This document shows, one piece after another, positions 5,745 through 7,539 of a DNA stretch of 7,539 nucleotides. How positions within the stretch are numbered: the stretch's first letter is position 1; the number at the start of each line of letters is the position of its first letter. The notes beneath the pieces are model-generated. The model did no database searches. It saw only the letters and a program-made list of their open reading frames with translations, and was not told the origin of the DNA. Origin of the DNA: an uncultured Treponema sp. (GTDB taxonomy: Bacteria > Spirochaetota > Spirochaetia > Treponematales > Treponemataceae); NCBI GenBank assembly GCA_946538875.1, contig CAMNHD010000065.1, forward strand, positions 1 through 7,539. Reading direction: 5' to 3'. The position numbers and the translations under genes were made by a program.

Positions 5745-5789
5745 GAATTCATCAAGGAAATCAATTTTCATGAGGTAATTTTTTCTGTC

Positions 5790-5818
5790 TTGACAATAGT
5801 TTCAAATAAAACTATATT
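5790..5818 (+). promoter_or_regulatory. promoter of the BMP lipoprotein operon
   Basis: TTGACA (5790-5795), exactly 17 bases, TATATT (5813-5818). Transcription would start near 5825, just ahead of the AGGAG ribosome site (5830-5834) of the lipoprotein gene. It diverges from the marR promoter, and the two -35 boxes create the inverted pair TTGTCAAG and CTTGACAA. Confidence 0.85.
5796..5815. promoter_or_regulatory. perfect inverted repeat, probable MarR operator
   Basis: ATAGTTT (5796-5802) and AAACTAT (5809-5815) are exact reverse complements separated by CAAATA. The repeat fills the promoter spacer and overlaps the first bases of the -10 box, where a bound dimer would block RNA polymerase. 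Length and symmetry fit a MarR-family site, and marR is the divergent neighbour. Confidence 0.75.
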
Positions 5819-5839
5819 TAGACAACCTCAGGAGTAACA

Positions 5840-6871
5840 ATGAACAAGCGTATTTCCTTTTCTATAATAACAGCATCACTTTTGATTGCAGCATCTTTCT
5901 TTTCATGCAGTGGCAGAAACCAGGCAAAGGGTCCCTGCATTGCAGTATTCGTGCCGGGAATAATGGCAGACTCGCCGACTTACGCAAACCTTGCAAAAGG
6001 CGTTCAGGCTGGTGTCGACGAATACAATGCATTGCTCCCCGAAACAAGTGCAAAAGTCCGTGTGGACATTATGGAAGCCGGAACCAACCAGAGCGAATGG
6101 TCTCCAAAACTTACATCACTTGCCGCAGCCGGAAAATATGACGTAATAATTTCTTCCAACGAATCCATACCGGAAATTGCAGCACCGCTCACCGCAAAAT
6201 TCCCCAAACAGAAATTCATTCTGATGCACGGCGCATTGGACGGCAATCAGAATATCTACTGCGTGAACTACGACCAGCGTGAACAGGCCTACCTTACCGG
6301 CTATCTTTCAGGCCTCATGTCAAAGACACACAGAGTCGGTCTTATCGCCGCACAGGAATACCCTGTGATGAACAATATCCTCTACCCTTACTACGCCCAG
6401 GGTGCAAAGGATTCATACAAGGGAACAAGCTGTGACTTCCGGATTGTAGGCAACTGGTATGACGCCGCCAAAGGGTCAGAAATCACAGACGCACTCTTTT
6501 CACAAAAAGTCGATGTCATCCTGCCAATCTGCGGCGGAGCTTCACAGGGCGTAATTTCTTCCGCAGTTGAACACGGAATCTTTCTTGCTTACATTGACGA
6601 AAACTCCTTTGTCAAGGCCCCGGGAACAGTTATCTCCAGCTGCGCAACCGAGCAGGCCGACGCATGCAAGGAAGCCACACTGGCATATCTTAACGGAACA
6701 ATTCCGTGGGGAACCACCCGTAACGTCGGAATCAAAGAAGGCTACATCACATTCATACAGGATGATCCTCTCTACATAAAGACTGTTCCCGAACAAATCC
6801 GCTCAAAGATATCATCACTAGTTGACCAGTTCAAGGCAGGAACACTTTCCATAACTCTTAGCCAGGACTAA
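5840..6871 (+). CDS. BMP family (PnrA/BmpA-like) substrate-binding lipoprotein
   Basis: Lipid-anchored binding protein that delivers ligand, in characterised relatives (Treponema pallidum PnrA) purine nucleosides, to an ABC importer. The signal peptide is MNKR plus a hydrophobic core ending in FFSC with Cys23. Family features: IAVFVPGIMADSPTYANLAKGVQAG (about 34-58), VIISSNESIPEIAAPLTAKFPKQKFILM (102-129, the usual PDxxFV-type strand), YDQREQAYLTGYLSGLMSKTHRVGLI (144-169), the diagnostic segment that in PnrA reads ...AxLxGYxAA, and ICGGASQGVISSA (230-242) in lobe two. The length of 343 is normal. AGGAG lies five bases before the ATG. The ATPase gene begins one base after the stop. Transcription starts at a MarR-controlled promoter. 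Nucleosides are the default guess for ligand, but residues of the binding pocket were not verified. Confidence 0.9.
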   Translation: MNKRISFSIITASLLIAASFFSCSGRNQAKGPCIAVFVPGIMADSPTYANLAKGVQAGVDEYNALLPETSAKVRVDIMEAGTNQSEWSPKLTSLAAAGKYDVIISSNESIPEIAAPLTAKFPKQKFILMHGALDGNQNIYCVNYDQREQAYLTGYLSGLMSKTHRVGLIAAQEYPVMNNILYPYYAQGAKDSYKGTSCDFRIVGNWYDAAKGSEITDALFSQKVDVILPICGGASQGVISSAVEHGIFLAYIDENSFVKAPGTVISSCATEQADACKEATLAYLNGTIPWGTTRNVGIKEGYITFIQDDPLYIKTVPEQIRSKISSLVDQFKAGTLSITLSQD

Positions 6872-6872
6872 A

Positions 6873-7539
6873 ATGCGGATAAGGCTTGAGGACATAAGCA
6901 AAAAATACCTGCTCAAGACAGCCCTTGACTGCGTGAGTGTTGACTTTGGCCCCGGAAAAATCCATGCACTGCTCGGAGAAAACGGCGCCGGTAAGTCGAC
7001 ACTTTCTTCCATTATATTCGGTCTTGCAAAACCAACTCAAGGCCGCATTTTTGTCGACGAAGAGGAAAAAGTCTTTTCCAAACCGCAGGATGCACTAAAA
7101 CTTGGAATAGTCATGGTTCAGCAGAGACCGCTTTTGTCAGACAGTCTTACTGCATTCGAATCAATTTATCTTGCACAGTCAGCAAACACAAAGTCTGCCC
7201 TTATACCGCAGCATATACCGGACAAACTTACAGCCCTTCAAAAAAAGTGGGCACCATCCCTTGACCTTAACGCAAAGATTAAAGACCTTGGCGGAAACAA
7301 ACGCTTTTATGTCTCTCTGCTTACAGCGCTTGTCTCTTCTCCTAAGTTTCTTATACTAGACGAACCTTCCGCATTTCTTGATGTGGATGAACGCAAGGCA
7401 CTTTACAGTTCGCTGACGGAACAAGTCCAGCAGGGTCTAAGCGTTCTGGTAATCACACACAGCCGCGCAGAAGCCAAGACCTACGCACAGACAGTCACTG
7501 AACTGCACAAAGGCCGTCTTGTCTACCGCACAGACAAGC
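6873..7539 (+). CDS. ABC transporter ATPase of the BMP/nucleoside (RbsA-like) type, truncated at window edge
   Basis: Predicted energy-coupling subunit for the BMP lipoprotein importer; only the first 222 residues are in the window. Relatives are about 500 residues with two nucleotide-binding domains, so this would be most of the first. Visible: Walker A GENGAGKST (35-43), Q-loop in VMVQQRP (80-86), Walker B with catalytic Glu FLILDEP (159-165), D-loop SAFLD, and switch histidine H196 in VITHS. The signature position, expected as LSxGxxQ just before the Walker B helix, reads DLGGNKRFYVSLLTAL (138 on), a marked departure. AGGA (6864-6867) inside the end of the upstream gene serves as ribosome site. 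The stop-to-start gap is one base, so the two genes are cotranscribed. Permease genes are expected beyond the window. Confidence 0.9.
   Translation, partial: MRIRLEDISKKYLLKTALDCVSVDFGPGKIHALLGENGAGKSTLSSIIFGLAKPTQGRIFVDEEEKVFSKPQDALKLGIVMVQQRPLLSDSLTAFESIYLAQSANTKSALIPQHIPDKLTALQKKWAPSLDLNAKIKDLGGNKRFYVSLLTALVSSPKFLILDEPSAFLDVDERKALYSSLTEQVQQGLSVLVITHSRAEAKTYAQTVTELHKGRLVYRTDK

Overview
The window looks like a host-associated spirochaete of the Treponema type, at moderate confidence. The reasons are moderate-to-low GC, several lipoproteins with relaxed lipoboxes (LCSC, FFSC), a BMP/PnrA-type lipoprotein transport operon, and little else that points to another phylum. This is inferred from protein character, not from a marker gene. 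There is no rRNA, tRNA, CRISPR array or insertion sequence in view.

Left part (1-5091, all minus strand): one tightly packed five-gene operon, read from right to left. The order is a CbiK-family lipoprotein (4798-3893), a membrane-anchored protein with two repeated beta-rich domains (3892-2891), a periplasmic-binding lipoprotein (2890-1670), a FecCD/BtuC-type permease (1673-651) and its BtuD/FecE-type ATPase (648 to beyond base 1). The genes abut or overlap: TAA directly followed by ATG twice, ATGA once, and a GTG start whose ribosome site straddles the permease stop. A TTGACA-17-TATATT promoter (5091-5063) leads into a compact cobalamin riboswitch (about 5052-4943). The leader then holds two hairpins and a set of mutually exclusive pairings around the cbiK ribosome site. 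The natural reading is a B12-repressed importer for a corrinoid or related tetrapyrrole, with a chelatase-fold lipoprotein and a two-domain surface protein handling the ligand outside the cytoplasmic membrane.

Middle (5092-5278): an AT-rich stretch with an operator-like palindrome (5140-5159), then a structured GC-rich island (5174-5251) that could be a dispersed extragenic repeat.

Right part (5279-7539): a MarR-family regulator on the minus strand (5707-5279), divergent from a BMP-family lipoprotein gene (5840-6871) that is followed after one base by an ABC ATPase running off the window. Both divergent promoters have TTGACA -35 boxes. A perfect 7-bp inverted repeat lies between the -35 and -10 of the BMP promoter and is the obvious MarR operator. 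The marR transcript appears to be leaderless. A 16/20 match to that operator lies upstream of the riboswitch promoter, so the MarR protein may also act on the corrinoid operon.
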